DNA of 64,000 bases from Paludibacter sp. Lineage in GTDB: Bacteria > Bacteroidota > Bacteroidia > Bacteroidales > Paludibacteraceae. Positions 9,457-18,401 of this stretch are shown here, in pieces. How positions within the stretch are numbered: position 1 is the stretch's first letter; each line of letters opens with the position of its first letter. The stretch is taken from positions 62,001 through 126,000 of the forward strand of contig JAQTTH010000006.1 in the NCBI GenBank assembly GCA_028710895.1, read 5' to 3'. The notes under the pieces were generated by a model that was given only the letters and a program-made list of their open reading frames with translations, searched no databases and was not told the origin of the DNA. The translations under genes and the position numbers were made by a program.

Positions 9457-10221
9457 TCTCTTTGAGTAAATTCATCCCACAACTTGAGAAAAATAACACA
9501 ACTTTGTCTTCAAGACAGTTTGTTCTATTAACAGAAGTTCCTATCGACCCAATCGGAACTCCGACAATGGCAATCGGAATTTCCTTAGCTACAATTGGAA
9601 TTCCGATCAACCCTAAAGAAAGTCCGACAGACACAATCGGATATCCGGCAATGACTATTGGAATTCCGGCAGACATAAAAGAATGTTCGATCGTCCCAAT
9701 CCGATATTCAACAAGCTCAATCGAAATTCCAAGAACACCAATCGAAATTCCCACAATGGCAATTGGATGTTCCTTAACTGCAATCGAAATTCAGATCATC
9801 CCAAAGAAAGTACAACAGACCCAATCGGATATCCGACAAGGGCAGAAGGATATTCGACAGGTTCAACAGGGCATCTTTTCAATTTACACCGAAGTTTGAA
9901 TAGGATATTAAGCCCTCTCGTCCCCTAATAAATTAAATATAGGCCAGTATAAATCCGGCAAACCACTCTTTATATCCTTAGTATGCCGTAGTGTATTGAA
10001 AAGCCACAGTTATTGATATCGAGAACTTTATTGAAAAATTTCTGAAATTTCCAATTGTTATATCAAAAAAAAACAGTATAATTGTTGCTTTAATTGAAGA
10101 GTACCTAAAAACATGGGAATAAAGTTATTCCGATTGTTTACCGCCTACCGAAAATTACTTTAACGCCGGACAAAATAAGTTTTCAAATCACTGTTGTTTT
10201 CCACTCTAATTGTATCACAAT
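9457..10221. other. Intergenic region without a convincing gene
   Basis: 765 bp between topB and the histidine kinase gene. The first part is the 21-bp periodic array. Reading frames across it are open on both strands because 21 is a multiple of three, and they lack credible ATG starts. The rest (about 9900-10221) is AT-rich with no clear gene. A 40-codon open stretch ending at 10122 has no start codon. Confidence 0.7.
9550..9860. repeat. Degenerate 21-bp tandem array
   Basis: The motif CAATCGGAATTCC and variants recur at 9550, 9571, 9592, 9634, 9655, 9697, 9718, 9739, 9760, 9781 and 9822. Spacings are 21, 21, 42, 21, 42, 21, 21, 21, 21 and 41 bp, i.e. two or four helical turns. The unit encodes a heptad such as IGIPTMA on the plus strand and IVGVPIG-like heptads on the minus strand. 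No function is known. Confidence 0.8.
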
Positions 10222-13200
10222 ATGAGATTAAATAATAGATTATTACTTGCATTTGCAATTTTGATTCTTGGAATAAGCATCTCTATTGGGGTTCAATATG
10301 TGCGGAATGACAAACAGCTAATCGAGAAAACAAATCAAATCAATTTAGTAGTTTCAAACCAAAGTATAGCCATTGAACATGAGCTATCATCCAGCTTTTC
10401 ATCTGTCGAAATTCTAAAATACTTCTTCGAGAAAAATCAGACAATATCCCGAAAAGAATTTCAGAATTACACCGAACCTATTTATCTGGAGAATCATAGC
10501 ATAAAAGCGATTTCATGGGTGCCAAAAGTTACAGCCGAAGGGAGAACTGAATTTGAAAGCGAAATTAGCAAAGAACGCTCCAATAATTCGTTTTTTATTA
10601 CTGAGCGAAATGCCAAGAATGAACTTATAAAAGCTAAAAACAGAGAGGATTATTTTCCTGTTAAATACATTGAACCCATTGAAGAAAATAGTACTGCAAT
10701 AGGGTACGATATTTTTTCAAACGACATTCGTAAAGCGACCATTCTCAACGCTATAAATAGAAAAAAAATTGCCATAACTCCAAGAATTCAATTGGTTCAG
10801 GATGCTCGTGGTTATGGGTTTTTAGTCTTAGTTCCTGTTTTCAACCACTTTCTCACAAGCAATAGCGCTAACAGATTTGAAAATACAAAAGGCTTTATAT
10901 CAGCCGTATACAAAGTAAATCAATTGATTGACACTGCTTTACTGGAGAGTAAAGTGATTGGTGTTCAATTGGTTGTAAATGACATTACTGCTACTCAAAA
11001 AGAGGAACTCTACAACAACACCCGCAAAGCCTTAAGACAGTCCAAAATACTAAAAAAACAAATTGCTGTAGGTGACAGAGTGTGGGAATTAAACTTTATC
11101 ATTGATCCGTTTTTATATAAAATCGACAATAAATACTCTTACTTTTTAATTGGAATTTCATCATCCCTCCTCATTTTTCTTCTAATATTATTACCTTACA
11201 TCAAAAGTAAAAGAGCCGAAATACTTAGCCATAGACTTCATATTGAACAGAAAGTAAGAGAAGAAACAGAACAATCGCTATCTGAAAGTGAAGAATACAA
11301 TAGAGCGCTGTTCAAGCAAGCAACTATTGGACTGGCACTTACAACTATGGACGGACGACTAACCGACGTCAATCCTGCTTATGCAGAGATTATTGGCCAT
11401 TCAATTGAAGAAACCTTAAAGCTTACTTATTGGGAAATCACACCCGATAAGTACATAGAGCAAGAGCAACTCCAGCTGCAATCAATGGCTAAAACGGGTC
11501 ATTACGGACCCTACGAAAAAGAGTACATCCATAAAGACGGTCATTTTGTTCCTGTAAGATTGACGGGAAAAATAATTGAACAGAAAGGTGAAAAATATAT
11601 TTTATCGAGCATTGAAGACATAACGGAACAAAAGCGATTGATTGATGAAATTAAAGATAGTCAAACACTTTTAATGAACCTGATTAACGCCATTCCGGAT
11701 TTGCTTTGGCTAAAAGATATTAATGGCATTTATTTACATTGCAACACCATTTTTGAGGATTTATACGGTGTTAAGGAAAAGGATTTGATTGGAATGAGCG
11801 ATTTTGATTTAGTCACAGATCCCAAACGAGCTGAATTTTTCAGAGAAACCGATAGAACGACGTTATTAAACGGAAAATCATTTATCAACGAAGAAGAGGT
11901 TACATTTTTATCTGATGGTCATCACGAGGTTGTTGAAACAATAAAAACGCCCATTTTCGATTTTAATGATAAAATTACAGGTGTGCTTGGTATTTCAAGG
12001 AACATTACTGAACACAAAAAATTTGAAAGTGAGATTATTCGGCTCAACAATCATCTCCAGAGTCTTATTGAGGTTATTCAAAATCTGGCTAAGGCTCGGA
12101 GTCTCGACGAAATAGTAAGCTCGGTAAAAGTGGCAGCTCGAAAATTGACCAATGCCGATGGTGCAACATTCGTACTTCGCGAAGGTGACAAATGTTATTT
12201 CATAGATGAAGACGCATTATATCCTTTATGGAAAGGCCAGCGTTTTCCGTTGGAAGAACGCATTGGCGGTTGGGCCATATTAAATAAAGAGATGGTTATT
12301 GCTGAAGACATCTACAAAGATGACCGCATAAATTCTGATGTTTACAAGCACACATTTGTAAACAGTTTGGCTATGTTTCCTATTCGAATGGAAAATCCTG
12401 TGGGTGTGATCGGAATTTATTGGTCAAAAAATTACAGACCCACCGAAGATGAAATTATTATAGTAAAAACCCTTGCCGATGCCACTTCAATTGCAATGGA
12501 AAATGTTTCCTTCTACGAGAAACTTGAAATAAAAGTAAAAGACCGAACTGTACTGCTTGAAGCAGCAAACAAAGAATTAGAAGCTTTTAGCTATTCAGTT
12601 TCACATGACTTGCGTGCTCCGTTACGACACATTAATGGATATATAGACCTAATAAACAGACGATTTCCAGACTCATTACCAGAAAAAGGACAGCAGTTTC
12701 TAAAAAACATTAGCGATTCAGCCACACAAATGGGTATGTTAATAGACGATTTGTTACTTTTTTCAAGAACTAGTCGACAGGAGCTTAGATATGATAAATT
12801 AAATATGCAAATACTTGTTCAAGAGGTAATAAAACTCATTGATCAGGAAAATACGGGGCGAAAAATTGAATGGGCAATTAGCACATTACCCAATGTGCTT
12901 GGCGACAACAACCTGTTGAAGCTTGTTTGGATTAATTTACTGAGCAATGCTGCTAAATTTACACGAAAAAAAGACCAGGCAAGCATAAAGATTCAATTTC
13001 AGGAAAACGAAAAGGAATATATTTTCTCAATTCGCGATAATGGAGCTGGTTTCGATATGCAGTATGCTCAAAAATTATTTGGAGTATTCCAACGGCTTCA
13101 TTCTTCTGCCGATTACGAAGGAACTGGTATAGGGCTAGCCAATGTACAGCGGATTATCATTCGTCATGGAGGTCGAACATGGGCCGAAGCAGAGGTGGAT

Positions 13201-13251
13201 AAAGGAGCTACATTTTACTTTACATTACCTAAAAACATAAATGAGTTATGA
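10222..13251 (+). CDS. CHASE-PAS-PAS-GAF sensor histidine kinase
   Basis: A 1009-residue membrane histidine kinase. The ATG at 10222 is chosen because it gives a clean membrane anchor (LLLAFAILILGISISIGV); a TTG 12 bp upstream is less likely. Order: TM1 near residues 7-25, a periplasmic CHASE-type domain (about 50-230), TM2 near 305-325 (YFLIGISSSLLIFLLILL), two PAS domains (about 355-470 and 485-605), GAF (about 625-775), HisKA with phosphorylatable His795 (SVSHDLRAP), and an HATPase domain with DNGAGFD and GTGIGLA. The stop overlaps the following response-regulator start (ATGA), so signalling to that receiver is likely. The ligand is unknown. Confidence 0.9.
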   Translation: MRLNNRLLLAFAILILGISISIGVQYVRNDKQLIEKTNQINLVVSNQSIAIEHELSSSFSSVEILKYFFEKNQTISRKEFQNYTEPIYLENHSIKAISWVPKVTAEGRTEFESEISKERSNNSFFITERNAKNELIKAKNREDYFPVKYIEPIEENSTAIGYDIFSNDIRKATILNAINRKKIAITPRIQLVQDARGYGFLVLVPVFNHFLTSNSANRFENTKGFISAVYKVNQLIDTALLESKVIGVQLVVNDITATQKEELYNNTRKALRQSKILKKQIAVGDRVWELNFIIDPFLYKIDNKYSYFLIGISSSLLIFLLILLPYIKSKRAEILSHRLHIEQKVREETEQSLSESEEYNRALFKQATIGLALTTMDGRLTDVNPAYAEIIGHSIEETLKLTYWEITPDKYIEQEQLQLQSMAKTGHYGPYEKEYIHKDGHFVPVRLTGKIIEQKGEKYILSSIEDITEQKRLIDEIKDSQTLLMNLINAIPDLLWLKDINGIYLHCNTIFEDLYGVKEKDLIGMSDFDLVTDPKRAEFFRETDRTTLLNGKSFINEEEVTFLSDGHHEVVETIKTPIFDFNDKITGVLGISRNITEHKKFESEIIRLNNHLQSLIEVIQNLAKARSLDEIVSSVKVAARKLTNADGATFVLREGDKCYFIDEDALYPLWKGQRFPLEERIGGWAILNKEMVIAEDIYKDDRINSDVYKHTFVNSLAMFPIRMENPVGVIGIYWSKNYRPTEDEIIIVKTLADATSIAMENVSFYEKLEIKVKDRTVLLEAANKELEAFSYSVSHDLRAPLRHINGYIDLINRRFPDSLPEKGQQFLKNISDSATQMGMLIDDLLLFSRTSRQELRYDKLNMQILVQEVIKLIDQENTGRKIEWAISTLPNVLGDNNLLKLVWINLLSNAAKFTRKKDQASIKIQFQENEKEYIFSIRDNGAGFDMQYAQKLFGVFQRLHSSADYEGTGIGLANVQRIIIRHGGRTWAEAEVDKGATFYFTLPKNINEL

Positions 13252-13682
13252 TTAACGTAAAAACAATTTTGTTGGTTGAAGACAATCCAATGGACGTAGA
13301 GTTAACTCTTGAAGCATTAGGAGAGAATAATCTTGCGAATCGGGTTGTGGTAGCAAATGATGGCGTTGAGGCATTGGAATACCTTCGATGCGAGGGTAAA
13401 TATGCTCACCGAAATCCCGAAAATCCGGCAGTCGTGCTTCTTGACATTAAAATGCCACGGATGGATGGCAAAGAATTGCTAAAAATTATTCGAAGTGACA
13501 AATTATTGAAAAATCTTCCGGTTGTCATGCTGACATCATCGCGTGAAGAACCGGATTTAACCGCATGTTACGAACTAGGAGTTAACGCTTATGTAGTTAA
13601 ACCAGTTGACTTTAAAGATTTTATTAACGCCGTCAAACCACTGGGCGTATTTTGGGCATTAATTAATGAAATTCCAATTTGA
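13248..13682 (+). CDS. Single-domain response regulator (Rcp1-like)
   Basis: A 144-residue stand-alone receiver domain with no output domain. Acid pocket Glu11/Asp12 (VEDNPMD), phosphoacceptor Asp66 (LLDIKMPRMDG), Thr in MLTSSREEPD and Lys in VVKPVDF are all present. The long beta3-alpha3 region and the sequence around EDNPMDVELT resemble Rcp1-type receivers paired with phytochrome or PAS kinases. It overlaps the upstream kinase gene by 4 bp and so is very probably its phosphorylation partner, passing the signal on by protein contact. Confidence 0.9.
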   Translation: MINVKTILLVEDNPMDVELTLEALGENNLANRVVVANDGVEALEYLRCEGKYAHRNPENPAVVLLDIKMPRMDGKELLKIIRSDKLLKNLPVVMLTSSREEPDLTACYELGVNAYVVKPVDFKDFINAVKPLGVFWALINEIPI

Positions 13683-13697
13683 TAAAAACTAAATCTT

Positions 13698-14642
13698 ATG
13701 AAAACACCTGAAAAACAAATTTTAAACATCCTGTCACTTGAAGATTCATTAAAAGACTTCGAGATTATCTGTGAGTTACTGATTGATAATGAATTTGATT
13801 TTGTAATTGAGCGTGTCGAAAATCAAAAAGACTTTATTGATTCACTGGGCACAAAGAAATTCAACATCGTTTTATCTGATTTTTCTTTGCCTAATTTTAA
13901 TGCATTTGGTGCATTGGAACAAACATTAAAAATCTGTCCCGAGACACCATTTATAGTAGTCTCCGGTTCGATTGGTGAAGAAACGGCCATTGAACTTGTC
14001 AAGAAAGGTGCTTGCGATTACGTACTGAAGGACAAACCAGACAGACTCCTGTATGCTGTAAAAAGAGCTTACGAAGATTCAAAGGCAATACTGGCCAGAA
14101 AGCAAGCAGAGGAAACACTGGCGCATGAACGATATTTAATGAATATGCTGATGGACAACGCTCCTAACCATATCTATTTCAAAGATAAAGAGAGCCGCTT
14201 TATCAGAATTAACAAATCACATGCTACAAGTATGGGATTAAATAATCCAAATGAAGCTATTGGGAAAACTGATTTTGACTTTTTTGACGAACAACATGCA
14301 GCACAAGCTTTTGAGGATGAAAAAGAAATTATGAAAACAGGCATCCCTATGATTGGCATTGAAGAGAAAGAAATCATTCCAGGCAAAACCGAAAAATGGG
14401 TTAACACTACAAAAATGCCTTTGAGAGATAAAACAGGAGAGATAATAGGCACATTTGGCATCTCAAAAGATATTACTGAACGTAAAAAAGCAGATGAAGC
14501 TTTGCTAAAGAAAATCGATGAACTTGAGCACTTTCATCGTGTTACAACTGGCAGAGAATTGAAAATGATTGAGTTAAAAAATGAAATCAATTCTTTACTC
14601 AAAAGATATGGAGAAGATGAAAAGTATTTTATCATTGAATAA
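13698..14642 (+). CDS. Receiver-PAS signalling protein without kinase domain
   Basis: A 314-residue cytoplasmic protein: an N-terminal receiver with Asp61 (VLSDFSLPNF), VVSGSIGEE and KDKPDRL, then one PAS domain (about 145-255, ending in the typical GISKDITERKKAD). It ends with a coiled C-terminal tail (about 260-314) containing GRELKMIELKNEINSLL. That tail recurs at the ends of other bacterial receiver/PAS proteins, but no HATPase or output domain follows. It completes the kinase operon (15 bp after the previous gene) and is followed by a terminator. Role: probably an additional relay or sensory partner. Confidence 0.85.
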   Translation: MKTPEKQILNILSLEDSLKDFEIICELLIDNEFDFVIERVENQKDFIDSLGTKKFNIVLSDFSLPNFNAFGALEQTLKICPETPFIVVSGSIGEETAIELVKKGACDYVLKDKPDRLLYAVKRAYEDSKAILARKQAEETLAHERYLMNMLMDNAPNHIYFKDKESRFIRINKSHATSMGLNNPNEAIGKTDFDFFDEQHAAQAFEDEKEIMKTGIPMIGIEEKEIIPGKTEKWVNTTKMPLRDKTGEIIGTFGISKDITERKKADEALLKKIDELEHFHRVTTGRELKMIELKNEINSLLKRYGEDEKYFIIE

Positions 14643-14687
14643 AATTCGCTTGAATATACAATTTCAGCACTTCCAATTATGATACAT

Positions 14688-14722
14688 AAACGCTAACAAT
14701 GTAACTGCTGTTAGCGTTTTTT
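14688..14722 (+). terminator. Intrinsic terminator of the kinase operon
   Basis: AAACGCTAACA and TGTTAGCGTTT form an 11-bp stem with a 10-nt loop, followed by T residues. It lies 45 bp after the receiver-PAS gene. Confidence 0.85.
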
Positions 14723-14830
14723 ATGTCTATCGATGTATAAGAATTATCCGGAATCAACAACAGTAACAAATTCTAGTTTAATCCTTTTATTCAAGTTACA
14801 AAATAGTATTTCAGTTTATTTAATTTGTTG

Positions 14831-14838
14831 TATCTTTG
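14831..14838 (+). promoter_or_regulatory. -7 box before the M16 peptidase gene
   Basis: TATCTTTG lies 25 bp before the ATG at 14864. It overlaps the 5' end of a longer frame that starts with TTG at 14825, which argues for the ATG start. Confidence 0.55.
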
Positions 14839-14863
14839 CAACTCTTTTTTTGCAAGCCAACTA

Positions 14864-16084
14864 ATGACATATCAAACATATACACTTTCCAACGGACTTC
14901 GACTTATATTCAAACCGGACAACTCTGCGGTTGCCTATTGTGGATTGGTAATTAATACCGGCTCACGCGATGAAACTGAGGATGAGCAGGGAATGGCTCA
15001 TTTCATTGAGCACATGCTTTTTAAAGGCACAAAAAAGCGCCGTTCAGGTCATATCATCAATCGATTGGAAAACGTTGGTGGTGAACTGAATGCCTACACT
15101 TCCAAAGAAGAAACGGTTGTATATGCTACAGTTTTGAAAGAATATTTTGAGCGTGCAATGGAATTGGTTTCTGATATTGTTCTTGATTCTACATTCCCAC
15201 AAAAAGAGATTGACAAAGAGGTAGTTATCATAATCGATGAAATACAATCGTACAATGACTCTCCATCCGAATTGATATACGATGATTTTGAGGAGATTCT
15301 TTTTGCGAATCATCCCATTGGCCATAATATTCTGGGTAAAACAGAATTACTGGAGAAATACAGTACCGAAGATGCCACCCGCTTCATCAGCAAACATTAC
15401 CACCCGGAAGAAATGGTTTTCTTTGTAACTGGCGATTTGAATTTCAACCAACTAACACGTTGGGCTGAAAAATATTTGCAAACTGATCAACCTAAAGAAC
15501 CTAAACCAACCCGGTTCTCCCCTAAAATTCATGCTCCTGAAAGACGTGAAGTTTCAAAAAACACCCATCAGGTTCATTTTATGCTGGGCAACCGCGCATA
15601 CGATTTAAATCACCCGAAACGAATGGGCATGTACTTGCTGAACAACATTTTGGGAGGTCCGGGAATGAATAGTTTGTTGAATTTATCGTTGCGCGAGAAG
15701 CATGGTTTGGTATATAACGTAGAATCAAATTACCAACCATTTACCGACACCGGTTTGTGGAGTGTTTATTTTGGTTGTGATACTGAAAATGCCAATCGTT
15801 GTGAGCAATTGGTAATGAATGAATTGCAGAAACTCCGGGAACAACAATTATCCGAAAACACCCTGAAGAAATACAAACTTCAACTAATGGGCCAAATGGC
15901 TATTGCCTCCGAACAAAAGGAGAATCTGGCATTGAGTCTGGGGAAAAGCCTTTTACGTTATGGGAAGATTGATGATATGGAAGTTGTGAAAGAGTTGATT
16001 AACGCTGTTACATCCGAACAACTGCAGGAAATTGCCAACGAGATATTTAATCCCGAACAATTATCGGTATTGAAATACGTATAA
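14864..16084 (+). CDS. M16-family zinc peptidase
   Basis: A 406-residue single-unit pitrilysin/processing-peptidase homologue. The inverted zinc motif HFIEH is at residues 46-50 (MAHFIEHMLFKGT), with a downstream glutamate in the VVIIIDEIQSYNDSP region as third ligand. Usual length for the PqqL/YmxG-like class. No signal peptide from this start, so it is probably cytoplasmic. It begins an apparent operon with an O-methyltransferase gene (1-bp gap), a thioesterase gene and a SufT-like gene. The substrate is unknown. Confidence 0.9.
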   Translation: MTYQTYTLSNGLRLIFKPDNSAVAYCGLVINTGSRDETEDEQGMAHFIEHMLFKGTKKRRSGHIINRLENVGGELNAYTSKEETVVYATVLKEYFERAMELVSDIVLDSTFPQKEIDKEVVIIIDEIQSYNDSPSELIYDDFEEILFANHPIGHNILGKTELLEKYSTEDATRFISKHYHPEEMVFFVTGDLNFNQLTRWAEKYLQTDQPKEPKPTRFSPKIHAPERREVSKNTHQVHFMLGNRAYDLNHPKRMGMYLLNNILGGPGMNSLLNLSLREKHGLVYNVESNYQPFTDTGLWSVYFGCDTENANRCEQLVMNELQKLREQQLSENTLKKYKLQLMGQMAIASEQKENLALSLGKSLLRYGKIDDMEVVKELINAVTSEQLQEIANEIFNPEQLSVLKYV

Positions 16085-16085
16085 A

Positions 16086-16712
16086 ATGAATATTGAAGAT
16101 TACATACTATCCCATTCCGACCCTGAGCCCGAATATCTGGCAAAAGTAAACCGTGCCACTCACGTTAAACTTATCAACCCGCGGATGTGCTCCGGACATC
16201 TGCAAGGACGGGTTTTATCTATGTTTTGCCACATGATTTCCCCAAAGAGTGTATTGGAACTTGGAACATTCACCGGATATTCAGCATTATGCATGGCAGA
16301 AGCTTTAACAGACAATGCTGTATTACACACAATTGAATGCGATGACGAACTGGAAGATTTTATTCGTCAAAACTTTGCCGGCTCGGAACATGGGCACAAA
16401 ATAAAGTTACACATTGGTGAGGCTCTCAACGTAATTGAATCATTGAGCGAAACATTCGATTTGGTTTTTATTGATGCCGATAAGCGTGAATATTTAGCTT
16501 ATTATGAAGCTGTTCTACCGAAACTGCGTGCCGGAGGATTTATATTAGCCGACAATACACTTTGGGACGGAAAAGTGTTGAAGACAGTTGATGCAAATGA
16601 CAAACAAACTATCGAAATCATGCATTTTAACGACTTTATTGCAACCGATGATCGAGTTGAAAAAGTTATGCTTCCCCTACGGGATGGCTTGACATTAATT
16701 AGAAAAAAGTAA
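16086..16712 (+). CDS. SAM-dependent O-methyltransferase (family 3)
   Basis: A 208-residue protein of the catechol/caffeoyl-CoA O-methyltransferase-like family. The SAM site is VLELGTFTGYSALCMAEAL, followed by the acidic HTIECDDEL strand. The metal-binding VFIDADKREYLAYYE and the ADNTLWDGKV segment are both typical. The start lies 1 bp after the M16 stop, indicating translational coupling. The methyl acceptor cannot be told from sequence. Confidence 0.9.
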   Translation: MNIEDYILSHSDPEPEYLAKVNRATHVKLINPRMCSGHLQGRVLSMFCHMISPKSVLELGTFTGYSALCMAEALTDNAVLHTIECDDELEDFIRQNFAGSEHGHKIKLHIGEALNVIESLSETFDLVFIDADKREYLAYYEAVLPKLRAGGFILADNTLWDGKVLKTVDANDKQTIEIMHFNDFIATDDRVEKVMLPLRDGLTLIRKK

Positions 16713-16726
16713 ACATCACAACAGAA

Positions 16727-17134
16727 ATGTATATATACGAATTAGAACTAAAAGTGCGCGATTACGAATGTGATATTCAGGGAATTGTAAACAACTCTGT
16801 ATATCAGAATTACCTGGAGCATACGCGTCATGAATTTTTAGAAGATAACCACATTAGCTTTGCCGAATTGCATGACAGAGGCATCGATGCCATGGTTTCG
16901 AGCATTGAAATTGCTTACAAAACGCCATTAAAACCAGGCGATAGTTTTATTTCCAAGCTTTACGTAACAAAAGAAGGTGTCAGATACATTTTTCATCAGG
17001 TCATTTATCGCAAATCTGACAACAAATTGGCCATAAAAGCCAAAGTTCATGCTGTTGTTGTGATAGATGGAAAATTGGCAGCAGCATTACCCGAATTTGA
17101 CGAATTGGTTTTACGTAGCGAAGTAAAGAACTAA
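16727..17134 (+). CDS. Acyl-CoA thioesterase (YbgC/4HBT type)
   Basis: A 135-residue hot-dog-fold protein of the 4-hydroxybenzoyl-CoA thioesterase class. The N-terminal YELELKVRDYECDIQGIVNN carries the catalytic-type aspartate, and NSVYQNYLEHTRHEFL begins the long central helix. YbgC-like enzymes hydrolyse short acyl-CoA or act near the Tol-Pal system. Here the neighbours are a methyltransferase and a SufT-like gene, so no specific role follows. Confidence 0.88.
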   Translation: MYIYELELKVRDYECDIQGIVNNSVYQNYLEHTRHEFLEDNHISFAELHDRGIDAMVSSIEIAYKTPLKPGDSFISKLYVTKEGVRYIFHQVIYRKSDNKLAIKAKVHAVVVIDGKLAAALPEFDELVLRSEVKN

Positions 17135-17204
17135 ATAAACTATTTCCATGTTGAGCTTGTTTATCAGATTGACAAATTAATTGAAAAAATAGGAATATAA
17201 TTAT

Positions 17205-17519
17205 ATGAATGAATTTTTAGAAACAGAAGAACAAATCGTTCGAATGCTGAAAACAGTGTTCGACCCTGAAATTCCCGTAAATATCTACGATTTAGGGTTG
17301 ATTTACAAAATTGATTTAGCCGATGATGGTCATTTAAATATTGATATGACTCTGACCGCACCAAATTGTCCGGCCGTAGATTTTATTGTAGAAGATGTAA
17401 GAATGAAAGTCGGTGGTGTTGATGGAGTTACAGAGGTTGATGTAAACATTGTTTTTGAACCTGCATGGGACAAAAGCATGATGAGCGAAGAAGCACAACT
17501 GGAACTGGGATTTTTATAA
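17205..17519 (+). CDS. SufT/PaaD-like DUF59 Fe-S assembly protein
   Basis: A 104-residue MIP18 (DUF59) protein. Motifs: DPEIPVNIYDLGLIYKI, DMTLTAPNCPAVDF with the conserved cysteine, and a C-terminal VNIVFEPAWDKSMMSEEAQ close to SufT and PaaD. The family helps maturation of Fe-S proteins. It is preceded by a thioesterase gene on the same strand. Its 3' flank carries the tandem heptanucleotide repeat that leads into lpxH. Confidence 0.88.
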   Translation: MNEFLETEEQIVRMLKTVFDPEIPVNIYDLGLIYKIDLADDGHLNIDMTLTAPNCPAVDFIVEDVRMKVGGVDGVTEVDVNIVFEPAWDKSMMSEEAQLELGFL

Positions 17520-17554
17520 TCTGAGTTGGCAGTTGATAGTTGTCAGTTGACAGC

Positions 17555-17589
17555 ACTATCAACTATCAACTATCAACTATCAACTATCA
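17555..17589. repeat. Heptanucleotide repeat (ACTATCA)x5
   Basis: Five exact copies of ACTATCA run up to the base before the lpxH ATG, occupying the place of a ribosome-binding site. A complementary segment with TTGATAGT lies just upstream (17532-17540), so the leader could fold back on itself. Such short repeats can change copy number by slippage. Confidence 0.85.
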
Positions 17590-18330
17590 ATGATTTATTT
17601 TATATCTGATGCTCATCTTGGTTCTCGTTTGGTGAAAGACCCGAGAGCACATGAAAAAAAACTGGTCGACTGGCTCGACCAGGTAAAAACCGATGCCACC
17701 GCGATATATCTTTTGGGAGATATGTTCGATTTCTGGTTCGAATACCGTACAGTTGTACCCAAAGGGTTTGTACGTTTTCTGGGCAAATTAGCCGAATTGA
17801 CCGATGCAGGAATTGAAATTCATTTTTACACCGGGAATCATGATATCTGGACATTTGGTTATCTGGAAAATGAAATAGGTTTGATTGTTCACAGACATGC
17901 AGATACAGTTCAACTTGGCAACAAAAAATTTTTTCTGGCTCATGGCGATGGGTTACATGCCGAAGATCGTGGTTTTGAGCTATTGAGAAAAATTTTCCAT
18001 AGCCGGACAGCACAAAAACTATTCAGATATGTACCAGCACAACTGGGACAAGAATTTGGCTATAACTGGTCGAAAAAGAACCGGGAGAAAATACTTCATA
18101 TCGAAAATAAATTTCAGGGAGAACAAAAGGAAAATCTGGTTGTTTTTGCCAAGAAATATGTAGAAACTCATGATGTTGACTTCCTTATTTTCGGACATCG
18201 TCACATTGCACTTGATTTGCAACTAAAAGAGAATAAGCGGGTTGTAATATTGGGTGATTTTGTTGGAATTTTCTCGTACGGAGTATTTGATGGCGAAAAT
18301 TTCCATCTCGAATATATAGAAGAAAATTGA
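17590..18330 (+). CDS. lpxH: UDP-2,3-diacylglucosamine diphosphatase
   Basis: A 246-residue calcineurin-like phosphoesterase of the LpxH type. It would cleave UDP-2,3-diacylglucosamine to lipid X and UMP in lipid A synthesis at the inner membrane. Metal motifs in order: SDAHLGS, LLGDMFDFW, YTGNHDIW, LAHGDGLH and FGHRH. Length and motif spacing fit Bacteroidota LpxH. The ATG is directly abutted by five heptanucleotide repeats. Confidence 0.88.
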   Translation: MIYFISDAHLGSRLVKDPRAHEKKLVDWLDQVKTDATAIYLLGDMFDFWFEYRTVVPKGFVRFLGKLAELTDAGIEIHFYTGNHDIWTFGYLENEIGLIVHRHADTVQLGNKKFFLAHGDGLHAEDRGFELLRKIFHSRTAQKLFRYVPAQLGQEFGYNWSKKNREKILHIENKFQGEQKENLVVFAKKYVETHDVDFLIFGHRHIALDLQLKENKRVVILGDFVGIFSYGVFDGENFHLEYIEEN

Positions 18331-18344
18331 AACATTAGTATAAC

Positions 18345-18390
18345 AACAGAAAAGCCTTAAACTATGATTTAGTTTAAGGCTTTTCTGTTT
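18345..18390. terminator. Bidirectional terminator between lpxH and purM
   Basis: The arms AACAGAAAAGCCTTAAACT and AGTTTAAGGCTTTTCTGTT form a perfect 19-bp stem around a 7-nt loop. A/T tracts inside the arms serve both convergent genes. Confidence 0.92.
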
Positions 18391-18401
18391 AATCAATAAT
18401 T

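Noticed and set aside
9356-9928. Several overlapping open frames on both strands of the 21-bp array
   Set aside because: Openness follows from the repeat period being a multiple of three. The frames start at TTG or inside repeats, and compositions are low-complexity.
10001-10122. A 40-codon open stretch (VIDIENFIEKF...) ending in TAA
   Set aside because: It has no ATG or plausible GTG/TTG start and follows a stop codon. It may be a gene remnant but cannot be supported.
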